Shown piece after piece: positions 6,037 to 13,317 of a DNA stretch of 17,340 nt (the first letter of the stretch is position 1; each line of letters starts with the position of its first letter). Below the pieces are notes generated by a model. The model had not been told where the DNA came from. It did no database searches and was given only the letters and a program-made list of their open reading frames with translations. The translations under genes were made by a program, and so were the position numbers. The DNA is from Anaerolineaceae bacterium (GTDB lineage: Bacteria; Chloroflexota; Anaerolineae; Anaerolineales; Villigracilaceae), in NCBI GenBank assembly GCA_009885445.1, contig VFKQ01000305.1, positions 1 through 17,340 of the forward strand. Direction: 5' to 3'.

Positions 6037-8610
6037 ATGGAACTCGGCACAATTAAAAAAATAGACATTGACCGTGAGATGCAACAATCATATCTCGACT
6101 ACGCCATGAGCGTGATCGTCTCGCGCGCTTTGCCCGATGCGCGTGATGGACTCAAACCTGTGCAACGGCGCATCCTCTACGCGATGTACGACATGGGCAT
6201 TCGCGCAGACTCGGCGCACAAAAAATCGGCGCGCATCGTCGGTGAGGTGCTCGGCAAATATCATCCGCACGGCGACTCGGCGGTGTATGAAGCCATGGCG
6301 CGCATGGCGCAGGATTTTTCCCTGCGCACTTTGCTCGTCGATGGTCAGGGAAATTTTGGCTCCGTGGATGGCGACCCGCCCGCAGCGATGCGTTACACCG
6401 AAGCGCGTCTCACCGCCGCGGCGATGGATATTCTTTTTGACCTCAACAAAGAAACCGTTGACTTCACTGCAAACTTTGACGACACGCTCGAAGAGCCAAG
6501 CGTGCTCCCCGCCGCGATTCCGAATCTGTTGGTCAACGGCGCGACGGGCATCGCCGTCGGCATGGCCACTTCGATTCCGCCGCACAATCTCGGCGAGATC
6601 GTCGACGCGCTGGTCTACATGCTCAATCGTTGGGAAAAACTCGACGACATTGACGTGGAGCAATTAATGAAATTTGTGCAAGGGCCAGACTTCCCCACCG
6701 GCGGTTTGATCATTCAAGAAAAAGGTGAAGACGGAATCAAATCGGCGTATGGCTCGGGACGCGGACGAGTCGTCGTGCAGGCCAAGGCGCACGTGGAGGA
6801 AATGGAACGCGGCAAGAGTCGCATCATCGTTTCTGAATTGCCCTATCAAGTTAATAAATCGAGTCTCATCGAGCGCATCGCCGAGCTGGCGCGCGAAGGT
6901 CATCTCGAAGGCCTCTCCGATCTGCGCGACGAGTCTGATCGGCAGGGCATGCGCATCGTGCTCGAGATGACGAAGAACGCCAACCCCGAAATCGTCTTGC
7001 GCGATCTGTTCAAACGCACATCGATGCAAAGCACCTTCAGCATCAACCTGCTGGCTCTCGTGGATGGCGAACCGCGCACTCTCACGCTCAAGCAGGCCCT
7101 GCGCGTTTATCTCGACCATCGCGTCGAAGTAATCAAGCGCCGCGCTGAATTTGATTTGGCGAAAGCGAAAGCGCGCGCGCATATTCTGGAGGGATATTTA
7201 ATCGCGCTCAAAAATATGGACGAGATCATCAACATCATCCGCGCCGCGCCGGACGTTGAAGCGGCTCGGGCGAAACTAATGAAGCGCTACAAGCTGACGG
7301 AGTTACAAGCCACAGCGATTCTCGATATGCAGTTGCGTCGTCTCGCCGCGCTGGAGCGCAAGAAAATCGAAACCGAATACAAGGAAGTGACGGGCGTCAT
7401 CAAAGACCTGGTCACATTATTGAAGTCACCCAAGTTAATGCGCGGTGTGGTCTCAGATGAGTTACTTAAAGTCAAAGCCGCTTACGCGGACCGTCGCCGC
7501 ACGCAGATCGTGAATCTCAAAGAGGGCATGACTGCGGGCAAGACTCTCACCGCCCGCGAACTGCCGCAACAAGTGGTGTGGGTCGGCGTCACCGCGGACG
7601 GACTGGTCTCACGCACGCACGACGACAAGCAACCAAAACATTCGGGCAACGACGCGCCGCGATTTTTAGTGAAGGCCTCCACGACAGACACAATTTATTT
7701 TGTCAGCAAATTGGGGCGTGCCGCCGCTGTGGCCGCGCACCTGCTCCCCGAAGCGGACAAGTTGAGTCAAGGCTCGCTGTTTTACAAGGTCGCGCCGCTC
7801 AGCGAAACAGATTCACTTGCGGCAGTGTTCGCGTTACCCGCGAGTAAATCATCACTCGGAGCCGAGACTTGTGTGCTGACCGCGACGCGCTTCGGCATGG
7901 TGAAGAAGAGTCTGATCAGCGAATTGCCCGGGCCATCTTCGCAAGCCTTCATCTTGGTCCGCGTCAACGAGGGCGATCGGCTTGGGTGGGTGGGACTCAC
8001 AGATGGAAAAAAGAAGGAGCTTTTGCTGGCCACTTCGAGCGGGATGGCGATTCGCTTCAAAGAGGACGACGTCCGCCCGATGGGACTCGTCGCCGCGGGC
8101 GTGAACGGAATCAAATTGGAAGATAAAGATGAAGTCGTCGGCATGGAAGTGTTGCCCGCCGAGGGCGATATCTTTTTGCTGACGAATGACGGCAAGGCCA
8201 AGCGCGTGGAGCAAAAGGAGTTCCCCGTGCAGGGGCGTTATGGCAAGGGCGTAACGGCCTGGGATTTGCCGAGCAAGGAAAAGTTGGTCGGCATGGTCGC
8301 GGACAAGTCGACTCACATGCTGACGATTCACATGACGAAGGGTGCGCCGAAATCTGCGCGGCTGGATGCGGCGTCCCTACGCAAACGCGCCGCGACTCGC
8401 GGTGACGTAGTGGCCGAAGTGAAACCCGGCGAGGAGATTGTGTCGCTGAATGTGGGATGGGCGATGGAGAGGTTTGTGGGGGAGGCGAAGAAAGAAGAAA
8501 GAGGAAAGAAGAAAGAGGCGAGGAAGGTTGTGAAGGCGAAGGCTTCTCCAAAGAAGAAATCTGCGCCAAAAAAGAAAATGGCAAAACCCGCCAAGAAAAA
8601 GAAGAAATAG
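6037..8610 (+). CDS. gyrA: DNA gyrase subunit A
   Basis: This encodes 857 residues. ATG 6037 is chosen over an upstream in-frame TTG at 6013 because GGAG at 6028-6031 lies 5 bases before it and the gyrase N-terminus (MELGTIKKIDIDREMQQSYLDYAMSVI) starts there. The breakage-reunion domain is complete: catalytic Tyr120 in MRYTEARL, Arg119 beside it, and the quinolone-binding helix HPHGDSAVYEAMARM with Ser81 and Glu85 (the equivalents of E. coli Ser83 and Asp87), a susceptible-type arrangement. The C-terminal beta-pinwheel is present, but its GyrA box is QGRYGKG (732-738) instead of QRRGGKG. The last 40 residues contain 20 lysines, plus Ala and Pro. The enzyme introduces negative supercoils together with GyrB, which is not in the window. 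A ParC-like role is possible given the degenerate box. Confidence 0.93.
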   Translation: MELGTIKKIDIDREMQQSYLDYAMSVIVSRALPDARDGLKPVQRRILYAMYDMGIRADSAHKKSARIVGEVLGKYHPHGDSAVYEAMARMAQDFSLRTLLVDGQGNFGSVDGDPPAAMRYTEARLTAAAMDILFDLNKETVDFTANFDDTLEEPSVLPAAIPNLLVNGATGIAVGMATSIPPHNLGEIVDALVYMLNRWEKLDDIDVEQLMKFVQGPDFPTGGLIIQEKGEDGIKSAYGSGRGRVVVQAKAHVEEMERGKSRIIVSELPYQVNKSSLIERIAELAREGHLEGLSDLRDESDRQGMRIVLEMTKNANPEIVLRDLFKRTSMQSTFSINLLALVDGEPRTLTLKQALRVYLDHRVEVIKRRAEFDLAKAKARAHILEGYLIALKNMDEIINIIRAAPDVEAARAKLMKRYKLTELQATAILDMQLRRLAALERKKIETEYKEVTGVIKDLVTLLKSPKLMRGVVSDELLKVKAAYADRRRTQIVNLKEGMTAGKTLTARELPQQVVWVGVTADGLVSRTHDDKQPKHSGNDAPRFLVKASTTDTIYFVSKLGRAAAVAAHLLPEADKLSQGSLFYKVAPLSETDSLAAVFALPASKSSLGAETCVLTATRFGMVKKSLISELPGPSSQAFILVRVNEGDRLGWVGLTDGKKKELLLATSSGMAIRFKEDDVRPMGLVAAGVNGIKLEDKDEVVGMEVLPAEGDIFLLTNDGKAKRVEQKEFPVQGRYGKGVTAWDLPSKEKLVGMVADKSTHMLTIHMTKGAPKSARLDAASLRKRAATRGDVVAEVKPGEEIVSLNVGWAMERFVGEAKKEERGKKKEARKVVKAKASPKKKSAPKKKMAKPAKKKKK

Positions 8611-8630
8611 ATAAGTAAGTTTATCTCTTT

Positions 8631-8670
8631 AGACCTTTGAGCTTAAAATCACTCAGAGGTCTTTCTTTTT
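8631..8670 (+). terminator. Intrinsic terminator after gyrA
   Basis: AGACCTTTGAG (8631-8641) pairs with CTCAGAGGTCT (8652-8662) over 11 bp with one G-U pair and a 10-base loop, followed at once by TTCTTTTT. It lies 20 bases after the gyrA stop and isolates the next gene. Confidence 0.88.
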
Positions 8671-8686
8671 CCAAAAGGTGGTTCCA

Positions 8687-11098
8687 ATGAAAACAATAAA
8701 ATGGATTTTGAACGTCGCGGCATGGATCATTGTCATCTTCTTCCAGATAGTTTACGGGTTCAGTGTAGGAGTCTTTGCTTTCACCGAAGGCTATGGGAAT
8801 ATTATTTTCATGTGGGTGGGAATGACCCTAACCGTATTCTTGATTGGGGCAGTAAATATCACGCTTCGTAAAGCGATCAAGCCAAAGAGATATTTTGCGC
8901 GATTGGGATTAACTAGCTTGGGCGTGGCGCTTATTTCATATATCTATTACCAATATGATTTCCACTATGGCTGGGATTACTTCTTTGAGTCTTGGGTTCC
9001 TCTCTTCGCTCCACTAGCTGGCTTAATTGGATTCCACCTAGTGGATTGGTTTGGAAGAGAATCGGTTTTTGAGAAAAGGATTCGCCCGATACTGTATGGG
9101 GTAGCCATCGTTTTAATCATTGCTGGATTCTATATCTATTGGGACTGGCTCACCCCGTTCTCGCTTCCAGTGCATAATGCCAAACTAGGCGAATCTCTCA
9201 ACGTGGAATTGGTAATGCAGAGTGGAGGCGGACTACCTCGCAACGACAGCGGGGGCATGAGAAACCGCGCCGTCATCCGAGGTGATTTACTTTACCTGGG
9301 GATTGGCCCACGTCTCGCCATTTTCGACATCGCGTACAGAAACAAGATCGTCCTAGTCGGGGAATCGGATATCCTCGCGGATGAGATCGGGGAAATTGTC
9401 GTATCTGGGAACTACGCATACATAGCCCCTGGAATATATGGAGATGACCGTGAAAGACCGCAAAAACTAAATATCGTGGACATCTCCGATCCTACAATGC
9501 CAAAAATCGTGGCGGCATATTCTCCGAAAGGCAAAGTTGTAAGCAGCATCTTCGCCTTTGAAGGCACATTTCTGATTTCTGCCAAAAACGAGAACTCGAA
9601 CTTCGGGGATCCTGCCAACGAAATATACCTTTTAGATATGAGCAACCCAGAAGCGCCTCGGGAAATAAGCAATTACATTTTTAGAGAACATGTATTTGAC
9701 TCAGTTGTACACAAAGGCTATGTCTACGTTGCATTGAATACAGGCGGGCACGCAAAATACGGCTTGCAAGTCTTGGACATGTCCGAGCCAGAGACCCCGA
9801 AAGTAATTCAATCATTATTCTTAAATGGAGCGGGAAGCAAACTGATCTTGAACGGCGATTTTCTATATTATTACGGCTCAACGGAAAATATGGATTTCGG
9901 CTTTCACGTATTGGATCTATCCAATCTGCAAGAGCCAAGAGAGATCTCCAGTTATGAGGGGATGTTTATGACCAATGAAATATTTGAGAGCATAGTGTAT
10001 TTGGGAGGTGGGTTCCTCGACATAAGCAACCCGCTAAAATTTGTAAAAAGGGATATGAAGGCCATTCAAGGAGATATACTCACCATAAACGAAAATACCG
10101 CCGTCGTTGCTAAAGATGAAACGCTTGTTTTGTACGACGTTTCCAACCTGGCGGAACCCATTAAAGAGGGAGAATATTCTGGGCTTCAAGTTGACGAAGA
10201 TGCCGAGATTCATGTGCTTGGCGCAAAAGGTATCGCACTCACCTTTCAAGATTTCTATACACTTGATCTTTCCAACCCACTATCGCCCGTTTTCATTAAG
10301 CAGGTGTATCCAGAAGATTTTCGCAGGGTGTTGGGCGCTCAAAAGAATTTTGTCTACTTTGATGGTTTCGCTACCGACTCGATGCGAGCCATGGATCTTT
10401 CTGAAATAGAAAGTCCGATTGTTGAGTGGCAAACGAAAGATTGGAGCGTGCATCCTGATGCGTCCAAATTCATTTTTAATGAAAGATATGCTTTCTTTTT
10501 TGACGACGGGAACGGAATCTATGTATATGACTTTGCAGATCCTGCGGAGCCCATATTTTTAAACCACCAACCGGGTTTGGTCGGCTTCGATGGGCGAGGC
10601 GACCATGCCTTCTATGGAAATTATCTTTACATCTTGAGTGGGCGAGAAATTCACATTCTTGATATCTCTGATATTGGAAATCTAGATAAGGTTGGCGAAT
10701 ACAACTTCCCTCCCGAAGGCTCTGGTTTTGCAAGAATTATTATTATCAATAATTTAGCCTTCGTGGATAACTCACCATTCAGCGGATCGGAACCGGCACG
10801 AATGGTAATTCTCGATTTGTCCAACCCGGCGCAACCAGAATATATTACAACTTATTATTGGGGAGAAAGGAACGCAATTGCCGGAAATTCACTCCAAAAT
10901 GTTTTCATTACGGACTTCAGCGGCCTGCATGTTTTGGATTTTTCCAACCCAAGAAAACCGAAAGAAATAGGCTATTATGGCTTGGACATTTGGACTTGCT
11001 TTTATAATTGCATGGCGTTAGGGCCAGATAATATTGTTTACATATTTGGTTACCCTGCCGGGTTTTATGTTCTCCAGTTTATTCCACCAAGCCCATAA
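8687..11098 (+). CDS. Five-TM membrane protein with LVIVD-repeat beta-propeller
   Basis: This encodes 803 residues. ATG 8687 is preferred to the GTG at 8680-8678 because AGGTGG overlaps that GTG and sits 5 bases before the ATG. Five hydrophobic segments lie near residues 6-31, 37-60, 71-90, 103-121 and 134-152. From about residue 200 to the end there are some 11-13 repeats of the LVIVD type, with cores such as LNIVDISDPTMPKIV (from 261), IYLLDMSNPEAPREI, LQVLDMSEPETPKVI, MVILDLSNPAQPEYI and LHVLDFSNPRKPKEIG (from 747). LVIVD repeats fold as beta-propeller blades found in secreted or surface proteins, so the propeller probably faces outward; topology is inferred. The function is unknown. The gene is visibly more A/T-rich than its neighbours, uses more ATA/AAT/TTA-type codons and stands alone between a terminator and another promoter, which suggests recent acquisition. 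Confidence 0.75.
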   Translation: MKTIKWILNVAAWIIVIFFQIVYGFSVGVFAFTEGYGNIIFMWVGMTLTVFLIGAVNITLRKAIKPKRYFARLGLTSLGVALISYIYYQYDFHYGWDYFFESWVPLFAPLAGLIGFHLVDWFGRESVFEKRIRPILYGVAIVLIIAGFYIYWDWLTPFSLPVHNAKLGESLNVELVMQSGGGLPRNDSGGMRNRAVIRGDLLYLGIGPRLAIFDIAYRNKIVLVGESDILADEIGEIVVSGNYAYIAPGIYGDDRERPQKLNIVDISDPTMPKIVAAYSPKGKVVSSIFAFEGTFLISAKNENSNFGDPANEIYLLDMSNPEAPREISNYIFREHVFDSVVHKGYVYVALNTGGHAKYGLQVLDMSEPETPKVIQSLFLNGAGSKLILNGDFLYYYGSTENMDFGFHVLDLSNLQEPREISSYEGMFMTNEIFESIVYLGGGFLDISNPLKFVKRDMKAIQGDILTINENTAVVAKDETLVLYDVSNLAEPIKEGEYSGLQVDEDAEIHVLGAKGIALTFQDFYTLDLSNPLSPVFIKQVYPEDFRRVLGAQKNFVYFDGFATDSMRAMDLSEIESPIVEWQTKDWSVHPDASKFIFNERYAFFFDDGNGIYVYDFADPAEPIFLNHQPGLVGFDGRGDHAFYGNYLYILSGREIHILDISDIGNLDKVGEYNFPPEGSGFARIIIINNLAFVDNSPFSGSEPARMVILDLSNPAQPEYITTYYWGERNAIAGNSLQNVFITDFSGLHVLDFSNPRKPKEIGYYGLDIWTCFYNCMALGPDNIVYIFGYPAGFYVLQFIPPSP

Positions 11099-11109
11099 AA
11101 TTATTGACC

Positions 11110-11138
11110 TTGACTCGGATTTGTTGGGGGAGTATCAT
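11110..11138 (+). promoter_or_regulatory. Sigma-70-type promoter of the toxin-antitoxin operon
   Basis: TTGACT (11110-11115) and TATCAT (11133-11138) are each one base off consensus and are separated by the ideal 17 bases. They lie directly upstream of the antitoxin, giving a short leader of about 14 bases. Confidence 0.75.
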
Positions 11139-11148
11139 GTAGTTACAT
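11137..11148. promoter_or_regulatory. Small palindrome at the promoter start site, possible antitoxin operator
   Basis: ATGTA-GT-TACAT overlaps the end of the -10 box and the expected transcription start. Type II antitoxins of the Phd/VapB kind commonly repress their own operon by binding such palindromes. The operator role is inferred from its position. Confidence 0.45.
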
Positions 11149-11158
11149 AGGTGACCAC

Positions 11159-11437
11159 ATGAAAAAGAAGCAACCCAAGACCGAAGAGATCGGCATCCGC
11201 GAGTTGAAATCACGCGCCTCCGAAGTGGTGCGCGCCGTAAAAGAGGAACGCGCCCGCTACGTGGTGACTCAGCGCGGCGTGCCTGTGGCGCTGATCATCC
11301 CCACGGATGCCGTGTTGCCCGAAAAGAAGAGCGATGATGATGGCTGGGATAGATTGTTGGCAATCCGCGCAAGGCTTGACAAAGATAAGGGAAACAAGAA
11401 AAGTTCTCTCGAAATCCTTTCAGAGATGCGCCGATGA
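11159..11437 (+). CDS. Phd/YefM-type antitoxin (VapB-like)
   Basis: This encodes 92 residues from ATG 11159, with AGGTGA at 11149-11154. The N-terminal half has the Phd/YefM DNA-binding fold pattern: IGIRELKSRASEVVRAVKEERARYVVTQRGVPVALIIP. The charged C-terminal tail (from about residue 55, ending SSLEILSEMRR) is the expected flexible part that wraps and inhibits the toxin. It overlaps the toxin gene by four bases (ATGA at 11434-11437), the classic translational coupling of toxin-antitoxin pairs. It should neutralise the PIN-domain toxin and, with it, repress the promoter just upstream. Confidence 0.9.
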   Translation: MKKKQPKTEEIGIRELKSRASEVVRAVKEERARYVVTQRGVPVALIIPTDAVLPEKKSDDDGWDRLLAIRARLDKDKGNKKSSLEILSEMRR

Positions 11438-11877
11438 AGACCCCAGTCACAATAGATGCCAGTGTTTTTGTCAACGCGCTTAGCCCCGATGAAACTGGAA
11501 GCGATGAAAGTGCGAAATTGATATCCCAATTCAAACAGGAAGGCGTCGCGCTGATTCAGCCAACCCTGTTTATTCCCGAGGTGGTTGCATCCATCGCCCG
11601 AAAACAAGATAGCGCAGAAATAGCACTCGAAATTCTGCGCGAACTCAGAGACATTCCAAAATTGACACTTGTTGATCTTGACGATGATTTCGCAGATTAT
11701 GCCAGCGAAGTCGCCGCGAACCACCGTCTACGCGGAAGTGACGCCGTCTACGCCGCAGTCGCCTTGCGTTTTGGGACGGAGTTGATCACTCTCGATAAAG
11801 AACAACTTGAAAGACTGCCAAAGGTTGTATCCGTGCGAGCCCCTTCCCCCAAAACCTCCCGCTTGAAACCCCCATAA
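11434..11877 (+). CDS. PIN-domain ribonuclease toxin (VapC-like)
   Basis: This encodes 147 residues from the ATG inside the ATGA overlap with the antitoxin. The acidic catalytic set of PIN nucleases is intact: Asp8 (TIDAS), Glu49 (IPEVV), Asp103 (GSDAVYAA) and Asp121 (ITLDKEQ). PIN toxins cleave specific tRNAs or rRNA in a magnesium-dependent way when freed from their antitoxin. The last 15 residues (PSPKTSRLKPP region) are a basic, proline-rich extension beyond the usual end of the fold. All active-site residues are present, so the module appears functional, unlike the HepT-like remnant at the left of the window. The RNA target cannot be read from sequence. Confidence 0.92.
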   Translation: MKTPVTIDASVFVNALSPDETGSDESAKLISQFKQEGVALIQPTLFIPEVVASIARKQDSAEIALEILRELRDIPKLTLVDLDDDFADYASEVAANHRLRGSDAVYAAVALRFGTELITLDKEQLERLPKVVSVRAPSPKTSRLKPP

Positions 11878-11934
11878 AAATTCGTACAAACGAGTCGCAG
11901 ACATCGCCCCTCTCTTCGATGCTGGGAGACTCTC

Positions 11935-12090
11935 ATGGATAGGATCAAAGTCTCAGCCAACTCGCGAACGTCTGCGGTTGCCGGGGCCATTGCGGGGGTG
12001 ATTCGCGAGCACAAACATGCCGAGGTGCAGGCCATCGGCGCGGGCGCAGTTCAATTGCGGCAGACATGCCAAACGTCCCGCCGCCTATGA
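11935..12090 (+). pseudogene. spoVS: Truncated spoVS-like gene
   Basis: ATG 11935, with GGGAG at 11924-11928, starts a 51-residue frame. Its first about 39 residues match SpoVS closely: IKVSANSRTSAVAGAIAGVIREHKHAEVQAIGAGAV. SpoVS proteins are about 86 residues, of Alba-like fold, and act in Bacillus sporulation; homologues are common in non-sporulating lineages including Chloroflexota. After GAGAV the reading frame becomes unrelated (QLRQTCQTSRRL) and stops. The usual second half (with the ERTAI segment) is not found in any frame downstream before the convergent DUF6510 gene. I read it as a gene cut in half; the ribosome-binding site remains, so a short peptide could still be made. Confidence 0.75.
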
Positions 12091-12121
12091 TGATTTTTTG
12101 TGTGTGGGTCGTGCAGATATT

Positions 12122-12454
12122 TTAACCGCCCAGCGCGTCGTTGCTCAAGTCCGCTGGGCGCACGCGTTTGGCGCGAACCATTTTGAGATAGACCGCGCCG
12201 CGCGCGTCGAGGTGAATCGCGTCGGGAGTTTGGACGATGCGAATCATCACGTTCTCGCAGGCCGAGCAACGCAGGACAATGCCCGGTCCGTGGGTGAAGG
12301 CCAGCAATGTTCCCATTTCAGACTCGTTGCCGCAATTGGCGCACTCGGTGTGGGAGGCGGTCATTTCGACGCCAAAAATTTCTTGTAACAAACCTGCAGT
12401 TGCATTTGCGTCGAGCATCAGTTCGCGATTGATGTCTTGAATTTTTTCGTCCAT
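12122..12454 (-). CDS. DUF6510-type zinc-ribbon protein
   Basis: This encodes 110 residues, ending at 12122. Its ATG (12454-12452) lies 2 bases after the reductase stop codon, and its ribosome-binding site (AAAGGAGG) lies inside the end of that gene, so the two are tightly coupled. Two cysteine pairs, CANC (38-41) and CSAC (63-66), about 22 residues apart, form a likely zinc ribbon. The N-terminal MLDANATAGLLQEIFGVEMTA and the block PGIVLRCSACENVMIRIV match what I know of DUF6510 proteins. No enzyme activity is known to me. The fixed position beside a molybdopterin oxidoreductase and a flavin reductase suggests an accessory, assembly or regulatory role in that redox system; that is an inference. 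Confidence 0.75.
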   Translation of the reverse strand: MDEKIQDINRELMLDANATAGLLQEIFGVEMTASHTECANCGNESEMGTLLAFTHGPGIVLRCSACENVMIRIVQTPDAIHLDARGAVYLKMVRAKRVRPADLSNDALGG

Positions 12455-12456
12455 GA

Positions 12457-13206
12457 CTAGCCTCCTTTGGCCGTGCCCGAGGCGCCGAAGCGCTCGGTGC
12501 GAATTTGCGCGGGCGCGACGCCGAGTTTCAGCAGTGACTCAGCAGTGGACTCAACCATCAGCGTTGGCCCGCAGATGAAGACCTGCATCGTCTTGCCAAA
12601 CGGGGCAATGACTTCTTTCACCATTGTATCGTCAATGCGGCGGGCGTAACCCGTCCAACCAGCGGGCTGAGAGCGCGTGAGCGTGTGGAAAATTTCGAGT
12701 CCGTCCCCGCGCAGGGATTGAAGTTCGTCGTAATAAATTACATCTTCGCGGTTGCGCGAACTGTACAGCAATCTTGTCGGCACCATCGAGCCTGCCGCCG
12801 CGCGGTGACGAATCATGGACATGAGCGGCACGACCCCGCTCCCGCCGGCGATGAGCACCAGCGGCTCGGGCAGAAGTCCCGCCTCCCAGACGAAGTACCC
12901 GCCGATCGGTCCGCGTAATTCGATGCGGTCGCCGGGAATCAGCACATCGTGCATGTACGTGGAGACTTCGCCATCTTCGATGCGTTCGATTGTCAACGCC
13001 ACTTCGCCGGCTTGCTCGGGCGGCGAGGCAATCGAGTAACTGCGTTGCGCCACGTAGCCATCCTCGGCGCTGAGGCGCACGTCGTAGTGTTGACCCGCCC
13101 GAGGGCGCGTCCAGTTCGGGAGAGTCAGCGTAAAGGTTTTTATTTTTTCCGTCTCGGGCTTGATGCTTTTGACTGTTGCGATTTGCCAGTCGAGTGGTTG
13201 TCTCAT
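12457..13206 (-). CDS. FAD/NAD(P)-binding oxidoreductase (ferredoxin-NADP reductase family)
   Basis: This encodes 249 residues from ATG 13206. Family landmarks occur in order: the flavin-binding RSYS (55-58, in QRSYSIAS), the Gly-rich GPIGGYF near 99-105, the nucleotide-binding GGSGVVPLMSMIR (121-133), CGPTLMVE (212-219) and the terminal RTERFG (236-241). There is no fused 2Fe-2S ferredoxin domain, so it should pass electrons between NAD(P)H and a separate partner. The obvious partner is the molybdopterin oxidoreductase encoded just upstream in the same direction. The two genes are separated by 111 bases that contain a palindromic repeat; the DUF6510 gene follows with 2 bases between. Cytoplasmic, with no signal peptide. 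Physiological electron direction is unknown. Confidence 0.88.
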   Translation of the reverse strand: MRQPLDWQIATVKSIKPETEKIKTFTLTLPNWTRPRAGQHYDVRLSAEDGYVAQRSYSIASPPEQAGEVALTIERIEDGEVSTYMHDVLIPGDRIELRGPIGGYFVWEAGLLPEPLVLIAGGSGVVPLMSMIRHRAAAGSMVPTRLLYSSRNREDVIYYDELQSLRGDGLEIFHTLTRSQPAGWTGYARRIDDTMVKEVIAPFGKTMQVFICGPTLMVESTAESLLKLGVAPAQIRTERFGASGTAKGG

Positions 13207-13239
13207 GGGGTCTCCGAAATGTGGTTGCTCTATGATCGT

Positions 13240-13306
13240 GGTCTCGATACGGCGGCGGTCGAGTAGCGTTCTTTGCGTATCGAGACCCGCCGCCTACTCG
13301 ACCACC
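13240..13306. repeat. REP-like palindromic element, copy 2 (nested)
   Basis: This element starts with GGTCTCGATACGGCGG and ends with CGCCGCCTACTCGACCACC, the same ends as the element at 2711-2750 but inverted. Where copy 1 has about 5 bases in the middle, this one has 32 bases that themselves form a GGTCGAGTAGCG/CGTATCGAGACC hairpin. It looks like one copy inserted in another. It lies between the two oxidoreductase genes of the minus-strand operon. Confidence 0.85.
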
Positions 13307-13317
13307 CTGCTTATCAA

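Noticed and set aside
6265..6321. Quinolone-resistance substitution in gyrA
   Set aside because: Ser81 and Glu85 are the usual susceptible-type residues; no resistance change is visible.
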